A DNA stretch of 64,000 nucleotides, from positions 89,486,451-89,550,450 of the forward strand of contig NC_088172.1 in assembly GCF_028769735.1 (NCBI RefSeq). The letters are read 5' to 3'. Shown one piece after another: positions 35,901 to 50,900 of this stretch. The first letter of the stretch is position 1; each line of letters begins with the position of its first letter. The translations under genes were made by a program, and so were the position numbers. A model generated the notes under the pieces. It had not been told where the DNA came from. It did no database searches and saw nothing but the letters and a program-made list of their open reading frames with translations. This stretch comes from Zonotrichia leucophrys gambelii. Its lineage: Eukaryota > Chordata > Aves > Passeriformes > Passerellidae.

Positions 35901-38900
35901 AAATGTAGTAAGACATTTATGGAAGCAATTCAGTCAGAATTTGTGAGTGGCAGGAGAGGAATCAATGGGACAACAGATAGAAAGCCCAGGGTTGATATGT
36001 TCTGGGAGGAAACGAAGCTACTGGAAAAGTGGATGGAGCTGTGATTCTCACTAGACTACAACCCTAGACCAGTATCATCTTTAAATGCTGTGGAACATTT
36101 TCTTCCTCTGATGTATTTGTGACAAATACGGAGATTTTTACCTCTTATTTTCATCAGCTGGAAACTACAGGACTCTTTTTCTACCTCTTCTCTGTTGTTA
36201 CCCTGTGAGTATCTCCTCTGTGTGCATTTATGAGATGTTTTGGGTTTTTTTTGTAATAAGTGGTAAAGGACAAAACAAAAACCAACTTGTTTCACTGCTG
36301 ACTGTGTAGGTTCTGAATAGCGTCACTGAAGTTAAAAATGTCACTGGAATTCCCTCTGCTGAATGACACTATGACTAGCAGAAAGGACTTTAAAAGGAGT
36401 TTAGTTTGGTTTGCTGTTGGGGTTTCTTTTTCAATAAACTCCATGGCTATGCTTCAGACCTGAGCATGTGAAGGAGAACTCATGTATCTCGTAGGCATGA
36501 TGACTGAACAGCTTTTCAGTTTTGTGTATATAAAATGTTCCCTTGGGAAGTTTAATTTAGTATTGAGCCGCTGCTAACAAGTAGTATTTGAGCAGTCATT
36601 GGTCAGTTTTGTTGATAATGCTAAAGTGACACTTCACAGATTTTTTTTAGATTAAAGCTTGATTGCATGTAGATCTACTAAAAGGTCTGGAAAAAATCTG
36701 TGATAAATAGGAGAACTTCTAAGCAGCAGTAGTAAAAATGTCAGATGAATAAATAGACTTGATTTTTATATTGGACTCAAGTAGACTATCTTGGCACTCT
36801 AATAACTTTTCTTCTCAGAAGTATCAACTAAAATACCTGTTTGCCACCTATTAAATTTGTCGAGTTATTGTTATAAAAACAGTGTTAGTTTTCCTGAAAT
36901 ATTTTATTCAAAACACTGTTTATTTTATTAATTAGACTAATGCATTTGCAGGAGGTACCACTGGTGTTAGGGGCTTTTTTTGTTTGTTTGTTTGTTTTCA
37001 GACAAACAAATTTGATTGAAATGCATTGAAAAATCAGATAAATGTAATTTGTAAAATATGAAAGGTTAGTAAGTTTGAATCTTGTGTACTCTTGAATATT
37101 ATAGTGCAGCTCTAGAGATGCAGCTGAGTTTTGCTGAAGGTCAGTTCTGAAAAATCCTCTTTTGAGGGGCCTTGAAAAAATGGAATGATGAGTTAAAAGG
37201 TGGCCAGGTACCCTTTAGTGGTGAGAAAACAAGTCATGTGAGTAAAGGGGTCTAAAATGGAGCAGAATGAGAAGATGGTGGGTTTAGATGTAGGCATTTT
37301 TATGTAATTAGGTAGTAATAGTGTACTGGTCTATAGCAGGGGGCAGAACAACTAAAGATTCCAGAAAAATTGGTTTTGGAGAAAGGATGAGTTTTAGTAG
37401 TAGTTTTACTACTTTCTCAGAGATATTGTGTAGCATCAGTGCAGTGCAGTAAATGTTGTGTCAAGTCAAGCCTTGTCGCCCAGTGTTTCACAAAGAGTTG
37501 CTAAATGGCTTTGTTTAAAGTTACAAACTGATTGTAGTAGATTGATTTGCAGTTTGTATTACAGCCTAATATGCAAATGTATATGCATTATATACTGCCT
37601 TTAATGCTTACAAACTGCAAGTTTTTGAAAGTATGGCACATGAAGAAATAAGATGGTGAATAGCAGAAAAATGGTGGCCTGTGGTTCTGTGGACAGGTTG
37701 TGATTACATGCACAATTGTGTCAGTCTTTCCACGGCGCTGTGGACTGGATTCTTGATTGTGAGCAACTGGTAATTATGACTGGAGGTCCCTGGGGTTCTG
37801 CAGAGGTGCATCTGCTGGACTTCTTTTGGAACCTGTAGACCCTATAAATACCAGTAATTTTTTTAGTGCTGCACTGTGTGTACTCTTGTGCTTGCTTTTA
37901 CATACATTTACAACTTTATGTACATTTACTACTTAAGAAAATTTATGGCTCTTCAGGACAGCTGTTTATGGTTGTATTGTCAGTTACAGCAATTAATAAG
38001 CCTTGAGTTCTGTCAAGATTAAGCAATCTTTAGCAAATGCTGTGAATTTTTAGTTTAGATATCTTAGAACTATTCTGGTAATGATATTTTGGATAATTCT
38101 TCAAACATTTGACGTGAATGTTTATAAGTTACTGAAATTGGTTTGGACTTCTAATGTAATCCCTTGAGTACCCTATTACTAGCTTGTAGGAAAATTGATA
38201 CTCAATATTTGCATTCCTGTTTGTAACAAATAAACCAGTTCCTGTCCTGAAGAACTTAACCTAAAATATTCTTCTAAATAGCATTTGAGTATTACTTAAT
38301 ATAACAAACTCCTGAATGGACATCACCTCAGTGTTATGACTAAAAATAGTCAGTACTTTCTCTATGACGCATTTCATAAAAAGAAAACTTGTCTGAAGGT
38401 TTCAAGTATTCCATAGTGGGGACAATCTTAATTTAAAAAGCACTTGTGTTGTTGTGGGGTTGTTTTTTTTTTTTTTGGGGGGGGGTTGTGTTTTATTATG
38501 TTCCATTTTGCTTTAATTTTACTGGGAAATTTGTGATAATTGGAAGACTTTGGAAATTTATAATGCATCTTCAGAACACCAGTTTCTAATTTGTGGAAAA
38601 TTCTTGAGTGCTGGAAATTAAGGATTCATTTTAGAATAGAAGCTGGTGATGGCAAAAAGACCTGTTTAATGTTTTGTAAATTTCTTGATAATTACAGTGA
38701 ATTTGATCCCTCTGTTTTGGATCATAGTGTTGGTAGGACCTGTTTTCAAACCATATGATTCATTTTTATTCTTTGTGAATCCTTGAATAGCATAAACTAA
38801 ACCAGAACTTGTTAAAATGTTTCCATTTATTAGCTGACAGCTGCAAGTGCTGATTAAGTTATTTTCCTTTAGTTAAAAAGCAAAAGACAAAACTAGATTA

Positions 38901-41900
38901 GTGCTAACAGGTTGAGAATGAAAAAAATCTTAATATTTCAGATTGTGTTTCTATGCAACAATTCCCCTTCAGCACAAACTGGTTCTTCCTTTGATTTGCA
39001 TATCTTGCTCAGTTCTGCATCTTTGCCTCCTTGATTGTTTTTTGTTCATGTCAGTTTGTGAAATCAAATCCCATTTTTGAACTGTCTTTTTTGTTTTGAG
39101 GTATGTGTCATTTTCAAAATTCTTCACAATGTTCTTCAATCTCTTTTGTGATGGAGCCTGAATGACATTTTGCCTGCTTTGTGATCTTCTTTTTAATCAT
39201 CCTGTTTCCTCTTTCTCTCTTCTTGTTGGGCAGCTGTTGGGCTGTAAGACATTTATATCCTTTCAAACTTAGATTTCCCTTTTTGACTTCCCAAGTGGTA
39301 TTGAACTGTTTTTACATTTCTTACATGGGAAGAAAGGCTGGTGACAGCATCTGCTTGTGCAGCCTGTTTCTGTGCAGTGCTGACTTTCCTGACTCTGTTC
39401 TAACCCCTTGTGGTAGAGCCTTGTGAATTACTGATACTTTCTGAATTGGTACTTACACTTTCCTGCTCAAGGACGTTTGTTAAAACTGCCACTAAACTGT
39501 TGTATGCAGTAGAACTGCATCATCTTGTTTTCTTTGCTTCAGGCCTTTTCAGATTAATTTATAATACCTGTGCAACTGTTCCTAAAGCGTTTCCCTTCGC
39601 AGTTAACACATGGCTGAATACACTATTGAAATCTAAAAACTTAGGAAAATCAATTGGTAGAGAAAGATATGCAGGTCATACTGTTCTTGACTGTTTCTAA
39701 CCTCACTGTTTCTGTGAATAGGGAATTATGTTGAACTGCAGTAGAGTCTTTTAAGTATCATAATGCTGTTATATGATGCAGTGTAATCTGTTAATATATC
39801 TTTGGTATTTTCTTTGCCCTCTATAAATATCACTTGCAGTGAATCTACTGTCTAAACTCCCCTAGAAAAAGAATCCACCTAAACTCATTTTCTAACTGAT
39901 AGTGATCTTCCATACTTTCCTTGCTCGAGTTTGTTAACAGTCTGTGGCAAGGGACCTTTGCTAGCTGCATGAGGAAGAAACACATTAATTATGTGACATT
40001 AATGGATATATATAACTAGTTACAGAATTATATATTAACAAATATAGTAATTTGTATGTTCGTTACTTGCTGTCAGAGGACAACATGCTACAATTCATTT
40101 CTGGCTAAATTCTTATCTTTCATATTTGTCTCAGCCTAATCAGGCATGAGGATCTGTAGTCATTTCTTGCAGAAATTAGGGTTGAGATTTATTTTCTTTG
40201 TTTGGGGTTCTGTGACTGCTGTAGCTCCTTTTCTGCTTTTTGGAAAAACCCTCTGCAAAGAGAAATGTTCTTACTCCTTTTTAATCTTCGCTGCATTGCT
40301 GAAGTGTAGTAGTAGGAAACCGATCTAATGGATATTGGGCTTTTTTCTGCCTGTAGAGTTCAGGCTTTTGGAGTTAAATGTCTTCTTTGTACAAGCCAAT
40401 CCAGAAGTTCAGAAACTTCAGAAGACTGAGCTACCCTTTAATTTACTCATTTCTTGTATTTGGACTATCACATTTCATATTTTTAAGAGGTAACTTTTGA
40501 TTCTATAGATATTGATAGCCTTTGGTTTTTTGAAGATTACTCAAAAAGAAGTTTAAATTTGCAAGCAAGTCCTATACCTTAAGTGACTGTGATTTCCACA
40601 GTCTACTAGACATGGTTGAAAAACAATGCAGAGAAATGAAAGCCTGTATTTCACACTCCTCATTAATCCAGTGGCAAGAGTGCTTGACTTGGAAATATTA
40701 CAGAGAGTATAATTCTTTGACTATTAATTTTGGAGGGATATTGAAATACCAGTTAACTTGGTAGAGTTTTTTACAGGGCGTAGTCTGTAGAGTTGCTGCC
40801 TGAAGCTTCCTAGTTTGGTTTTTTTTCATTTTATAGTCACTGGAAATGCTGAGAATTTAATTGGCCTAATTAAAAGCAGCCTCATGAGAATATAGATAGC
40901 AAATTGTATTTCAATGGCTTAGATCAAGTTAATATCTTCTTGTAAAGTAATTGTTCTGTACCTATTTATATGTAGGTCAGCCAGTGGTGAGGTCATTATT
41001 GCTTTGTGTTGAAGTGGAAGTTTAGAGCATTGTCTGTTTTCTGGGAAAAATTTGTTTTATCTTCAAATTGTTGTTGAGCAAGAGAGAAGCTGAAAGAGCT
41101 TTAATTACCTACTGAGTATTTTACCTTCAAAAATGAGTGTTTTGACTCTTCTGAGTACTTTTGTCTTTTCTTCATTTGACAGAGTATGATGTGCTAAATA
41201 ACAGCTTGGGTATAATCTTAATTTCTGGCAAAATTGTGGAACTCTGTAGTACTTCCAGGTTCTTGGTGATGCTTACATGTTTTGCCCTAAGGTTTTGAAT
41301 GAAGTTTTGTTCCCTTTTTCCTCTGTGTTAGTTTACTTTTCGAAATCTGAAGTTGTTCTTTCACATGAATATGACACAATTTATTGTTTGCAGTTGCTTG
41401 GATTTTCTGTGTTCGTATTCACCCACAAAGGGGGAAACAGTCCTTCCTACTAATGAAATTATTAAATTGGTGTTCCTAAGTGTCTGATGTCCAGTTTATA
41501 TCCATCACTGTCCCAAAAAACAAGAAAACAAGATCAGTGTGATATGCTTTGATTTTTTGTTTCTCTTTAATATCTTATTAAATGTAAGTGAATGCAATTT
41601 CTTTGTTAAGATGTTGGCTCCTAACTGAAAATCCCAGGACACCTCAGTCACTTGATAAAGTCTTCAGTCCCATTTAATGTTTCCTCTCATACTCCTTAGA
41701 GAAACTTTTGCACTGTGTACTTCCAAAGTATATGATGTGTCTATTCTTTTGCAGTCATTTGCATTTTCTACCTAGTTTTTGCTTGCACCACAAATGTTCT
41801 GGACGGTGTGGTCTTTGTTTCATTTTGACTAGTGTGGGGTTAGTCCATATAACAGCACATGGGGTCATGGGGTAGATTGATTGAGAAACTTTACTGCAAT

Positions 41901-44900
41901 TGTCTTTAAAGCCGAAAAGGACCAGTTGCCATGGTCTGCTCTTTAGCTAAGGGAATTGAATAAGCTTCACTCTGTGTTGTAAAAGTGGAAAGAAGTTTTG
42001 TAGGTGAAACCAGTATATTAAGCTAAATGTAACAAATAAATTATTATCTTGCAAATTTTTCTGGGACTCCTTCAGAAGCAACGGAGGAACATACTGTTAA
42101 TCCCAAAGCCTTCCCATTGTGAACTCTTAATTGCATCAGGACTTCATTAGGAGTGGCAGAATTTTCTTGTTCCCCTACTAAAGGTTGTGTTGCTTCAGAA
42201 TCCTTCTGGGAAACTCCTTTCCTTGGCTTTTTGAGAGTTCATTATTCATTTATGCACTTAAAATTGCAGGGTTCTGAGAATTTTTCGGAGTGATGCAAGC
42301 TTAAGAAATGTGAGCTTTGAAGTGATTGGATAAGCAGATTGGGTGGTTGCTGCTAAAGAGTGGCAGCTGGGAACTGCCAGATGAAATTGTGAAATGTACC
42401 TTAGCTTATAAAGCTAACACTTTTGTTTCTGTCACTATTTTTCTCTAAAGTTTTATTTACAGATTGTGATGTTTTTACAGGTTTTTACAATGAGAGCTCT
42501 TACTGTTTTCTATGGTTTTTCATATGTATGAAGTTTTGCTTTTCTCCTTCAAATAACAAGATTAATTTGTTAGTTCTCTAAATGTCGCACAACCTATTCT
42601 CTGCCGTACCTAGTTTTAAAAACTCACTATGTTTGTTTCCAGCACTTTTTATTACCTATCTGACATACTGCAATCTCTATTAGGATGATCATAAAATGGA
42701 ACAGAAAATATAAGTTGTCTCACATGTTACAGATGAGACAATTGAGTTAAGTTTACAGTAATCTAGTTATCTTTTAGGTTTTTATTATGTCTGCATTGAA
42801 GTTGTGTGAGGTGATTTAGGGGAATACATACATACCTAGTAAATGATATTATCAGTGTAGGCTCTGACCTCATGGCTTCTTTTGTCCTCCAAATTCAGGA
42901 AAAGGGCTTCGCAGTAAAACTGCTTTTATCTTTGGTCATTCTTTCTTATTAAGCAATTTAGCAAACTGCTTTGTTATTTCTGCTGAGTCTGTATGTCTCA
43001 TTCTGTCTTGGGTGACTTTTTCTGGGAGACGCTGCAGGTGAGTAACTATTGTTTGTGTCTGCATGTAGAGATCTATGATTAAACCAACTACTTAATCATA
43101 CCTTCAATATCATACAAGTCTAGATTTTTGTTGGAAGCTGAGCAAGTGTAATGGAGTTCAGATAGGGAATGCTATAGGATTGATGTATATGAATATATAT
43201 CATATAATCCCTGCTATGAGTGTACAGTCTTCACAGATTGCTTTTCAGTCCTGAAAACTTGAAATTCAAAACATGAAAATTTTAAAAATTGGTGTTATCC
43301 TATTTGAGTAGATGCATTTTTTTATTGTTATGTTTCCCTTAAAAAAGCTAGATGGTGTATTAAAGGATGAATCCTCTTGTAAGTTACATTCTTGATTCCT
43401 TTAATTTTTCTGTCTGCTTGAGGCTTTGGCAAAAGGAGCCATCACTAACATTGGTTTTGCTTTGTGCTTCATTGGTTTAGGGCTTCCCTGTGATATCCTA
43501 GAATGGTTACTTGACTGTGATGGCCTTAAGCCATTAATATCTCACATTGGAGGAGACCCGTGGACAGTGAAGTGTTTAAATAAAGCATAGCAGAAGTTAC
43601 TGGCCAACTGCCAGCCAGGGGACAAGTATCTTCCCTTAAAATGACTGATGAAGCTTGAGGAGAGACATGACTGGATTAGATGGTGACTAAGGAGTAAACT
43701 GTGGGCTTTTCCTAAGACTTGGACAGTCTTTCTTGCCTCTTGTATCCAAAAAGGGGATGTGGTAGAACCTGACATGCATGCAAAAGGGGAGACTCTTCTA
43801 AGGAATCATCACTTACTTAAAATAAGGGGATGGTGTTTCGGTGGTTTTTTGCTTTTTTTGTTAGTTTGTTTGGTTTTTTAAATTAGACTTTTTTTTTATT
43901 GTGGCAAAGGGAATTATAACACTCGGCATACTTGAAAGAAGCGATGCCAGAATGCTGTAACGGCTTTAACCTGACTTGATCTCTACTGTAATCCCAAATC
44001 CACCAATCCCCTTTGCCTTGGTTCATTATCTCTGATGTCTGCAATTTAAATATGTTGAAGAATTAGGTATTAATCTTTTTTTGAGTTCCTTCTGTACTGA
44101 AGGTCACAGATTATTTTATCTAGAGGCAGGATTAAAAGTTTAGGCTGCTTCAGGGGTAACACATTTAAAACTTGAAATCTTCTTTCCAAGGTAAGTTAAA
44201 AGAAGCTGTGTTTGGTTTTGTGGTTTTGTTTATGATTTTTTTTCCCCCTGAGGTGTTCTGTTTTCTCTATGTAAAATGCTTACAGCCTTCCTTGATGTTT
44301 GCTGTTGATTAGTATTCACAGGTGAGGTATTGAGTTAGAGTATAAACAACAGCTGACAATAACAGTAAGACCTGTTAACAACAGTAAGACCTGTCTGTTG
44401 TACCTTTATGGTTTCACCTTTAATATCATACATAAAAGCTGAGCGCTGATGCAAGTTCAATTGTTTATCAGATTTCTGGTAAACTTTACAAGAAATGTAT
44501 CTGAATGCACCCAGAAAAAGTTACTATAAAATTTCAAGGGATGATGGTTGGCAGATGTAGGGGAGAACACAGTTTATGTATCTAAATGGAAGTTATTTCC
44601 AAACGTGAAGGTGGAATGGAAGAATATGTTGACTGGCTTGCATCACTAGTTTTAAACTACTGGGTGGAATTGTAACAGATGTTAGGGAGATGTGGATGTA
44701 TTATGCTAGATAGGTGTGGCCTCTTTGAAATTGTGCCTGCCAGTAAATCCTCTACCAATTTAAAGGAAACCTTAAATTACTTGGACAGCAATATGTGAAC
44801 TAAATGTAACTGTAAGATTTCTTTTTAATCTCAAATGAATAGCGAGATAAAGTCCCCTCTGAACCTCCTTTTTCCCCAGCTCCCTCAGCAGCTCCTCATG

Positions 44901-47900
44901 GGACCTAGATTCCAAACCTTCTCTGGACATGCTTCAGAACCTCAATGTCCTTTTTGAAGTGAGGGACCCAGAACTGGATATAGGTTTTGAGGTGTCTCCA
45001 GTGCCAAGCACAGGGGAAGAATGAAGTTCCTGGTTCTGCTGGCCACACTATTCCTGATCCAGACAGGATGCCATTGGCCTTCTGGCCACCTGGGCACACA
45101 CTGCTGTCAGTCAACACCACCATGTCACTTTCTGCTGGGACACTTTCCAGCTACTTTTCCCCCAGCCTGTGGTGCTGTCTGGGCTTGTGACCCCAGGGCA
45201 GGACCTGGCACTTCACCTTGTTGAACTCGTACCATTGGCCTTGGCCCATTGATTCAGCCTGTCCAGATCCCTTTTGCAGGACCTTCCTACCCTCCAACAG
45301 AACACAACTCCCATAGTGTCATCTGCAGAATGACTGAGTACCCTCGATCCTCTTGTCCATGTCATCGACAAAGGTATTAAATATGACCTGCCCCAAAACT
45401 GAGCCCTGGGGAGCTGGTGACAGGCCTGCAGCTGAATACAACACCATTCACCACCACTCTTGGCTTGGCCATCCAGGGAGTTCTTTTACCCAGTGAACTC
45501 CTGGCCCACCTGAGCCTTGTGCAGACAGTTCCTCCGAGAGAATGCTGTGGGAGACAAGTGTCAAAGGCATTCCTAAAGTGCAGGTAAATGACATCCACAG
45601 CCTTGCCTTCATGTGCTCAGTGGGACACCTTGCCGTAGAAGGAGATGAGATTGGTAAAGCAGGGCCTGCCTTGCAAGAGCCCAGGCTGACTGAGGCTGAT
45701 AGAGACACTGATTGTTCTTGTTGTCCTGCATGTACTGTGTGGTTATACCCAAGATAATCTAAATACCAGCATTAAAGGTCAGTTCATAATTTTCATGGCT
45801 TGGTTTTGTAGCTATATCTTCAGGGGTCCAGGAGAAAATAACTATAATATATTGCTGCAATATGCATCTTGTTGCTGGTTGACTAAAGAATTAAAGAAAA
45901 AGTGGTGGATATTCTTCCATAAGAATACTGTTCATTCTTTTCCATGTAGACCATTGAAAAGATTTATTTGGTTAAGAAATACTAAAACAGATTTCTTTCA
46001 TTACTTGTGCCATTCTGTGAGTTCAATATATGTTGCTACTTCTAGCTATTCGAGTTCTGTTCATAACAAGAGTTACTGATTTTGATGACAAGTTTTACTC
46101 GGAGAAGTGCAACTCTTACATACCAGTGGAGTGCCCAAGTCCTGTACTGTCATACTTCTTGTCTGTGCTATTTACCTGGTATCATTATTGTTGCTTCTCT
46201 GTTTTCCTGTCTTTCTTTACTTATTTACTTTACTTTAATCCATGACTTTTCTGAATAACCTGTAAGAATTTGTTGCTCGTTTGTACCCTCTTTAATTCTT
46301 TCTGTTGTACATGTGGAAAGCTCGCACCAAAGGGTAGCAAGGTGCCCAGATAGGATAGTCCAGTGCCAGAAAATATATTGGATTTTTGGATAACCAAGGT
46401 AATAACTGTGGAATGTCGTGGACTTTGGTTACAACAATGAATGGAACATAAGCAGACTTGAGGTGGTGAAAATTGTACTGTAGTCCTCAAGATGGAATGA
46501 ATTGTCATTTGAGCTGGATTCAGCTTGGAAGTCTTGGATCTTAAACCACTGTCATACTGTCCTAGCTTCAGGATAGACTGGACTTGTTGATGACCTGAAA
46601 ACATAATGCAAGATTGGCGAGTGTAGTCTAGCTCACTGCTAGGAGATATTTAATTTTTGATCTTACTGAATGTGAGGTGGGTGTCACCTCACATCAATTT
46701 TTATGTGTGTCTTTAATTCCTTCTTTAGGACATGAACTTAGAAAACAAGCTGATAATTTGGGATCAGCAGTGAAACTATCACCGCTGATAAGTTTCTTGA
46801 ACTTCCACAGGCCTTCTTATTCAATGTCTTCTAATTTCTTGGCTTTGCTTAATTTTTGCATCACAAAATCCAACTCAACATTAGTATGAATGTAAGAATC
46901 TCCGAGATGGATTTATTTTCTTTGAGTACAAGTCTTGTATTGAAGAACTGCTAATTCGAGGAGGAGCTTTTTAGGAGAGTTGCGCTCTCTCTGCCTGGAA
47001 TACTTTCAAGCAAAGCAGGTACTTAGCTGGTTTATACAAAACAATGCAGAAGTCACCAAGTTTTTTTAAATGGTACTTTCTAAATTTTGGCAGTTAGTCT
47101 GCACTTTTATCAGTTCTTCAGTTAAGTCTTGCTTTCAGGTAACTATATTTGGACATTCAAATTTTAGGTGGGTTTGTTCACTGCCTACAATAAAAAGCCT
47201 AAAAAATTACTTAATTACTCCAAGTCAAAACACAAATGCCAAATTCCCTGGTGATCTTATCTATAACATTTCCTTTACAAGTTTCCTTTTGCAGTGTATA
47301 AATTGGATATTCCTGTTAAATAGAAGACAATGAGTGACTATTTTTCTTGGTTCATAGATTCCTCTTGGTCTGACAACATTACTGTGTTGAGTAGTTTGTT
47401 CAAGGGTTTTTGAGGGTTTTTTCTTCTTCTCATAGAATTTAACAAAAAAGCCCAAATAGAAGTATATTCATACTCTTTCCGAACAGGGTAGATTAAAGTA
47501 TTTTTCTTGCTGCTTTTTTGCACTGAAATCTTGTTCTTGCTTTTCTTGTTTTAAGCCATGTTTTTTGTGGTGTCTGCAGAAACTTTGTGTATGTCTTTCA
47601 TCTGCACTTTGGTAAATTCCTTTTAGTGTTTAATTCTCTGATATGTTCCTTATAAAATGTATAAATTACAATAGGTGAGATCTTGCATATTTTTGTGACC
47701 AACATTTAATTCAGAAATTAAAATATTAGCATTAATAAAGCTTTAGGCTTCCTGGGCTTTGTGTGAAATTTATTTTAAACCACTGTAGTTGTGTCTATGT
47801 GGCATGTTCTAGTAATGCAGAAGTTTTTAGAGCCTTGGAAACAAATACCATCCTTTTTAGTTTGACTACTTGCCTGCTGTTTTTTGATGAGGAATACAAA

Positions 47901-50900
47901 CCTCTGACAGTCAAAAAAACCCCCACCCAAATCAAACTTCTTTTCACCAAGCGGTTCTTCACTGTTAAAGATTTATGAAAGTGACAATACGTGGAAAATG
48001 AGCTCGAAGGAGGAGGAAGAATTCTCTACAACAGGTAATTGTCATCAGTATTAATTTTGGTGGTATGGAGAAGAATGAGAAAAGACAACAGAAACATTTT
48101 CCATGTTTGTGGCACAGGGAGAAGGGCCTTACGTGTAGGCTCTTCCTAAATGTGAGCTGCCAGCTGCTTCCATCTTTCTTTTTAATTCTCCCATTCTTTA
48201 AAGTTGTGGTAGGGGTATGATGGAAAACAGCTTTTTGTGTAATTTAAGAATTGAAGTTGGCTGTCTTGATAATGCCTCATTCTGGTCCCCAGCTGACATG
48301 ACTGTTTCACTTGCCTGCTGAAGTTTCTTGCTTTTGTTAACAGTGATAATTAGAAGTGTAGAAGGTACAGGAGTAGATGCAAGAAGCACAGCATACATTG
48401 TGTTGCCAGCACCCCGGGAGGTGCCCTTGCATCAACAACACAAATGCAGGAACATCTAGTGCAGAGCTGGAGCAGCCGGGGCTGTGACAAGATGGTTTGC
48501 ATTTTAAGGCCATTTACAAGGATTAACATTTACATTGCTTTTGTATGCTGCCACAAAAGGTTGCAAATCTTGGACAGCCACTCCTGTTCGTGTACTAAAC
48601 AGATCAGGAGACCTGTCTTGCCCCTTACTGAATTAACTGCCTGTCTGTGGAAAGAAAATAATGTTTTAAACTGTCCAGGGATTAATTTTCATTTGTAGTG
48701 ACTCACACACCCCCCACCCCCTTTGAAGGACTAAATTTGAGATTAGTCCTAGGATGAAATTGTGGCCTGCTTAACTTTTCTCTTTTTATAAAAGCAGAAG
48801 ACTAATTGAGGGCTGATGCTGTAATTTAGCTCTCTGAACTATTTACAAAAAGATGCACTCCATGCAGAAAAGTTATGCATAATCAAACCTAGAAACAGTG
48901 TTCTACTAATATATGCTGAAGAACTGCTTTGCAGTGTGATGTCTGTGTACAAGCTGTTCTGTATAAACAAATGCAGATAAGAATTGAAATTCTGTTACTA
49001 ATTTTGCTAATTGCTAATTTCCTTTTTTAATTTCTATCCACAGATCTTCATGTCTTTCACTAAGAGGACACTTGTCAAGATAATTGCCTCAACTATTGTA
49101 CCTTGGAGCAGCATGTACAAAACTGATCTTAGGACTAAAGAGTCATTAGTATTTGGAATAGCTGCCAGGGGAAAAAAATCAGGAAAGACTTTTTTCTTGT
49201 TTTTTTAATTTACAGAAGATAACTTCTTCATGGACTTTAGTAATTTTATCCTTACCTAGTAAAAAGGCACAGCTGCTGAAAGAAAAAAGGATACTTAGTA
49301 GAAAATTGCAAAACCCATTTTTGTTCTTAAAGGAACACATTACATGTCATGTCAACCCCTTTACTGATGTGTTTTGACTTTTCTCTAGGAAACTGGCATT
49401 TCTGCAGTATTCAGAATTGGGTCAACCTTCTGTTAGTAGATTTTGGACTTTCCCCTTATCTGTAATTATTTCTGTGAACAAGTAATGATTTTGTGCCTGT
49501 TTAACTAGGAATTACTCTATAGCCTCCTATCAGCATTTAAGAAAATTTCAAGACTATTCTAAAAGGATAAGGATATTCAAAGTATCTGTAATATTTCAGC
49601 TTCTTTTTCTGCCGGTGCAACTTGAGAGAGAACAGAGTTCCAGCAGCCTGGTAGGGATACCCAGATGCAGCTGGGGAAGGCATGTTTTACACTGGGCATA
49701 GGTGCAAGTAGATCTTTTGTGGAGTGTTGACTTTGTAAAAGATGCATTTCCTCAACAAACCATGTGGCACTGGTTTCTGAATGTGTTGATATAGTGTATA
49801 TGAGTAGATACTTGGACTTTTTGTGAGGTATGCTAAGTATATATCTGGCAGGAGACACTAAGATTATAATGAGGTTTTTAAATTGACAGTCTTACGCTAT
49901 GTCAGAGCTTTGTTACTCTACAGATGCATTTGTATGAATGAACTTTTTTATCAGAGATGAAATTATATCTTTGGAGTTTTACACTGGCTTTGGTCTTTAT
50001 TGATTAGTACAGTTTAAAACTATAAACTAAAGTGTAAATGCAGCATTATATTAATGAATAAGGTGTATAATTATAATGATCTTTTTCAGTAACTCAAATT
50101 TTCTGTTAGTGCACTAAATCACAAAGAATATTTTCCAGCATTCTTTAGAATGCTTCCTCATCTGGTGTTAAAATTAGGTAATTCTTTGCATTAAAACTGT
50201 ACAGATGAAAATGTGTATCCAGTTTCTTTCCCTTTTCTTAGAGGGCTTATTTGATACTTAATGATGTCTCATAGCTGTGCTTTGCTCCCTGCTTTTTTAC
50301 TGAGCACATGAATGTGGATATAGCTCTAGACTCTCAATTTTAATTACTGCCCGCTTATTAAACAGTCCTTGCTTCTTAAGCAAGAAGAGTATTCAGCCTA
50401 CTTAGTGCTTGTGTTTCAGGGTTTATCTCCTGTCTCGTAGAGCATATACACATTTGGGGACAAGTAAGCAAACTTCTTGTACTGCTGCTTGTGGAATATG
50501 ATTAAAAATGCCTGCTCCTCAGACCAAATAATTCCTCTTAATCTTTGAAGATCAAGGCTTTCATATAGAGCACCATCTTTGTGTTTGTCTGGGTCTCAGC
50601 ACTGTTAATAGGAATTTTGGCATGAGTAATACAGATGTTTATTTGTACCAAAAAACCCCCTCCCTACCAACATCCTTTTAAATCTTACAAGAATTTTGGA
50701 TCTCCTGTGAAGATGAATATTCAACGCATCAATAGCAGGTAACTGCTTTTTAAAATACTTTACTTAAATACTATATGAAAAATATTTAATAATCTTGTAA
50801 TTTTTACATTGTCGTTTACTACATTTTTCTACCCTTTTAGATATCCAAGATCCAGTCCTGGATAGGTAAGTATTCTGAACACTTCTTTTTTTTAGCAGTA

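Larger units (their letters stand above)
33794..44839 (+). other. PPP3R1: PPP3R1 intron 1, central part
   Basis: No exon or gene is recognised in these 11 kb. Small features are a nuclear-receptor half-site group (34580-34614), a T/TTTG-rich tract (36975-36998), an inverted-repeat cluster around an octamer (37522-37620), T14 followed by G9 (38463-38485) and a 19-bp-period tandem repeat (44361-44394). The open frames of 60-120 codons are unsupported. Confidence 0.65.

Noticed and set aside
45377..45708. Two overlapping minus-strand open frames as possible genes
   Set aside because: They are frameshifted pieces of CR1 reverse transcriptase, not a host gene.
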